Assembly (NCBI GenBank): GCA_002361335.1
Contig: DESS01000212.1
Location: 22,848-29,863, forward strand
Direction: 5' to 3'
Source of the DNA: Richelia sp. UBA3308
GTDB taxonomy: Bacteria > Cyanobacteriota > Cyanobacteriia > Cyanobacteriales > Nostocaceae
Length of the DNA: 7,016 bases
Part shown: positions 5,401 through 7,016 of the stretch, one piece after another
Position numbering within the stretch: the stretch's first letter is position 1
Layout of the letters: each line of letters begins with the position of its first letter
Made by a program: the position numbers and the translations under genes
Notes under the pieces: generated by a model
What the model was told of the DNA's origin: nothing
The model's input: only the letters and a program-made list of their open reading frames with translations
Databases searched by the model: none

Positions 5401-6251
5401 CAGCCCAGCTTTTTCCCATCCAATGTGACCCGATGCATTATACGTTTAAACCCATGATAGTCATTTACCGGATTGTGCTGGGTACAGCGATTATCCCAGA
5501 AAGCCACAGAACCAGGCTGCCAGCGAAAACGACAGGTGAATTCCGGTCTAACTTGGTGCTTAAAGAGATAGTCAAGTAGAGGTCGGCTTTCCTCTACTGT
5601 CCAACCTTGAAAATGCTTTGTATGGTTAGTATTTACGTAAAGCGCCTTTCGTCCAGTTTCTGGGTGGGGGCGCACCACCGGATGGGCTGCTACCATTACC
5701 TTCTGCTGTGAATCTACATCCCGTAGGCGGTCTACCTGGGTTTTGAAGGCATGAGCCATTGTCGAGGTATTAATAGCCACGAGTCCGTTAAGTGTCTGCT
5801 GAAGACCATCCGAGAGAGTCTCATAGGCCATGTACTGGTTGGCAAAAAGAGTATCACCACCGTAGGGTGGGATTTCCACAGCGTAGAGCATGGTTGCCAT
5901 TGGCGGACATTCCAGATATGCAGTGTCAGAATGCCAAACGCCGCCGAAGTTCATGCGCTCCTGTTCGAGCTTGATCACTTGTGTAACCTGCGGACATTCG
6001 GGTAATCCCTTCACCAATGGGTATTCCATTGGCTGACCAAACTTCTGAGCAAAGGCAAGCTGCTGTTGGGGAGTAAGTTCTTGGCGATCGAAAAAGATTA
6101 CCAAGTGGTCAAGGAGGGCCTGGCGGATTTCTGAAATCACTTCAGTTTTCATGGATTGTCCAAGATCCACACCTTGGATTTGGGCCCCAAGGGCACCTGC
6201 GATCGGATACACCTTGATATGGTGATAGTTAGACCGTACAGCATTATCCAT
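5400..6251 (-). CDS. TauD/TfdA-family Fe(II)/2-oxoglutarate-dependent dioxygenase
   Basis: A soluble oxygenase that by family couples oxidative decarboxylation of 2-oxoglutarate to hydroxylation of a substrate. At 283 residues it matches E. coli TauD in length and is intact. The iron triad is present: H107 and D109 in VWHSDTAY (106-112), and H259 in WDNRCTQHNP (252-261). R270 in FKRIMHRVTL (268-277) is the 2-oxoglutarate arginine, and R274 lines up with the TauD residue that holds the sulfonate. TauD's substrate residues H70 and N95 are not seen: the matching stretches read FGQPMEYP (71-78) and GGVWHSD. The same arginine can hold a carboxylate in other family members, so taurine is not the likely substrate. 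The start at 6251 gives the normal N-terminus (IKVYPIAGALGAQIQGVDL) but only a weak ribosome binding site. It is the first gene of the minus-strand cassette. Confidence 0.93.
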   Translation of the reverse strand: MDNAVRSNYHHIKVYPIAGALGAQIQGVDLGQSMKTEVISEIRQALLDHLVIFFDRQELTPQQQLAFAQKFGQPMEYPLVKGLPECPQVTQVIKLEQERMNFGGVWHSDTAYLECPPMATMLYAVEIPPYGGDTLFANQYMAYETLSDGLQQTLNGLVAINTSTMAHAFKTQVDRLRDVDSQQKVMVAAHPVVRPHPETGRKALYVNTNHTKHFQGWTVEESRPLLDYLFKHQVRPEFTCRFRWQPGSVAFWDNRCTQHNPVNDYHGFKRIMHRVTLDGKKLG

Positions 6252-6464
6252 TGTTTTCTATCTTGGCATTGGATCGGCCAGATTGAGAATAACTTAATTG
6301 ATACATGTCAAATTCACCCCAGAACACAAGGGTCCCACAGTAAAAGCCGAATAAATCCAAGACATATATAACACATAAAATTGCAACAAACTGAAAAAAA
6401 ACAAATTAGTAATAAAAGTTTACATGCTAACTTGTTGAGTTAAATCAAGTAAAATAAATCAGCA

Positions 6465-6507
6465 GGAGAGTTATTTAAAATTAGATTATCTTCTTGTGTT
6501 ACTCTCC
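6465..6507 (+). repeat. Inverted repeat followed by a U-rich stretch
   Basis: GGAGAGT (6465-6471) pairs with ACTCTCC (6501-6507), a perfect 7-bp stem with a 29-nt AT-rich loop. An A/T stretch with two T runs follows at 6510-6525. It has some look of a terminator on the plus strand, but the loop is long and no plus-strand gene precedes it. It could end a short transcript or be a protein-binding dyad. Confidence 0.35.
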
Positions 6508-6563
6508 GAAAATTTTATTTTTTATTAATTTATCTAATATCGAAACTCTTATATACAAAGGAA

Positions 6564-6590
6564 TTGACGACTTATTTACTAATATAAAAT
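6564..6590 (+). promoter_or_regulatory. Weak promoter candidate for the VOC gene
   Basis: TTGACG (6564-6569) and TAAAAT (6585-6590) are each one base from consensus, but the spacing is 15 bp, shorter than ideal. Transcription would begin near 6597 and leave a leader of about 140 nt. In DNA this AT-rich such matches arise often by chance. Confidence 0.25.
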
Positions 6591-6734
6591 CAAGGGGTAT
6601 ACCTAAGCGGAAATAAATTTTATTAATTGACCAATTTTGTATTTTTAAATTCTATATTTTTATAGCTTTTGAGAAATCACTATTGGTTTCTACTATTAGT
6701 AAATACCGGAAAGTGACAGAATAGGGATAATATT

Positions 6735-7010
6735 ATGGAAAAATTACACAAACTCAAAAATCTTAGTCCCCTAATTCCTGCTGGTAAGGATGTGGAAACT
6801 GCGATCGCATTCTACGAAAAGTTAGGTTTCACAGCAATCCATACAGAAGGTAAACCCCTAAAAATGGCGATTGTTGAACGAGATGAGATCCAAATTTTTC
6901 TAGTTCAAAATGATGACAAGCATCTTGCTGAGGGGACATCCTTTCGGATTCGGGTTGAGGGTTTAGAACAGCTTTATGAAGAATTTCTTGCCCAGGGAGT
7001 TATGTCCTAG
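6735..7010 (+). CDS. VOC (glyoxalase/bleomycin-resistance fold) protein, apparently truncated
   Basis: Vicinal-oxygen-chelate proteins pair beta-alpha-beta-beta-beta modules and act as metal-dependent enzymes or as binding proteins for drugs and other small molecules. The 91-residue frame opens with the typical module: LSPLIPAGKDVETAIAFYEK (10-29) and LGF, then MAIVERDEIQIFLVQ (44-58). The second half begins with SFRIRVEGLEQLYEEFLAQGV (69-89) and stops at MS. Members are normally about 115-130 residues, so the final strands, with the usual W/G and DPDGN-like motifs and C-terminal ligand residues, are missing. The start is good: AGGGA lies 7 nt before the ATG. The stop is 6 nt from the window edge, so an insertion, a frameshift or a point mutation cannot be told apart. 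It is divergent from the cassette. A resistance role beside an exporter is possible but unproven. Confidence 0.7.
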   Translation: MEKLHKLKNLSPLIPAGKDVETAIAFYEKLGFTAIHTEGKPLKMAIVERDEIQIFLVQNDDKHLAEGTSFRIRVEGLEQLYEEFLAQGVMS

Positions 7011-7016
7011 TACACT

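Larger units (their letters stand above)
6252..6734. other. AT-rich divergent intergenic region
   Basis: The 483 bp between the dioxygenase (minus) and the VOC gene (plus) hold no gene that can be supported. They must carry the promoter of the cassette, but no convincing pair was found: on the minus strand a perfect TTGACA at 6311-6306 has only TATTCT (6291-6286) behind it, at an unfavourable 14-bp spacing. No regulator gene is adjacent. Confidence 0.6.

Noticed and set aside
5400..6251. Naming the dioxygenase tauD
   Set aside because: The metal and 2-oxoglutarate sites fit the family, but the positions matching two taurine-contacting residues of TauD differ and no sulfonate uptake genes are nearby.
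6286..6311. Perfect TTGACA on the minus strand upstream of the dioxygenase as the cassette promoter
   Set aside because: The only -10-like hexamer (TATTCT) is 14 bp away, too close for a normal sigma70 promoter. Mentioned in the intergenic entry but not called.

Overview
The window most likely comes from a filamentous (Nostocales-type) cyanobacterium. Four perfect copies of the cyanobacterial octamer GCGATCGC occur in 7 kb. There are heptameric tandem repeats of the STRR kind, AT-rich intergenic DNA, and a chorismate synthase that reads as typically cyanobacterial. The genus cannot be fixed from the sequence.

Layout, left to right. (1) 1-570: a minus-strand gene for a 127-residue membrane protein of unknown function, with a strong ribosome binding site and a clean intrinsic terminator. 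(2) 570-1331: an AT-rich intergenic stretch of about 760 bp with no gene seen; its right end carries a good promoter for aroC. (3) 1332-2420: aroC, chorismate synthase, complete, plus strand. (4) 2421-2530: a convergent junction made of four different short tandem duplications; the last, a heptamer array, encodes the C-terminus and stop codon of the next gene. (5) 2512-6251: three minus-strand genes transcribed in the order Fe(II)/2-oxoglutarate dioxygenase (TauD/TfdA family), citrate synthase-like enzyme, 14-helix MFS exporter. Their spacers (180 and 113 bp) are rich in inverted repeats. (6) 6252-6734: an AT-rich divergent intergenic region. (7) 6735-7010: a VOC/glyoxalase-fold gene that stops early, a few bases before the window edge, and looks truncated.

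The part most worth attention is the dioxygenase / citrate synthase-like / exporter cassette. The dioxygenase keeps its metal and 2-oxoglutarate residues but not the taurine-pocket residues that could be compared. The citrate synthase homologue keeps the three catalytic positions (two His, one Asp) but departs from housekeeping citrate synthase in several substrate-contact motifs. An efflux-type transporter follows. The inference is a small pathway that makes or modifies a carboxylic-acid metabolite and exports it, rather than TCA-cycle or taurine metabolism. The substrate cannot be named from sequence alone. aroC and the membrane protein look like ordinary chromosomal neighbours with no visible functional link to the cassette.
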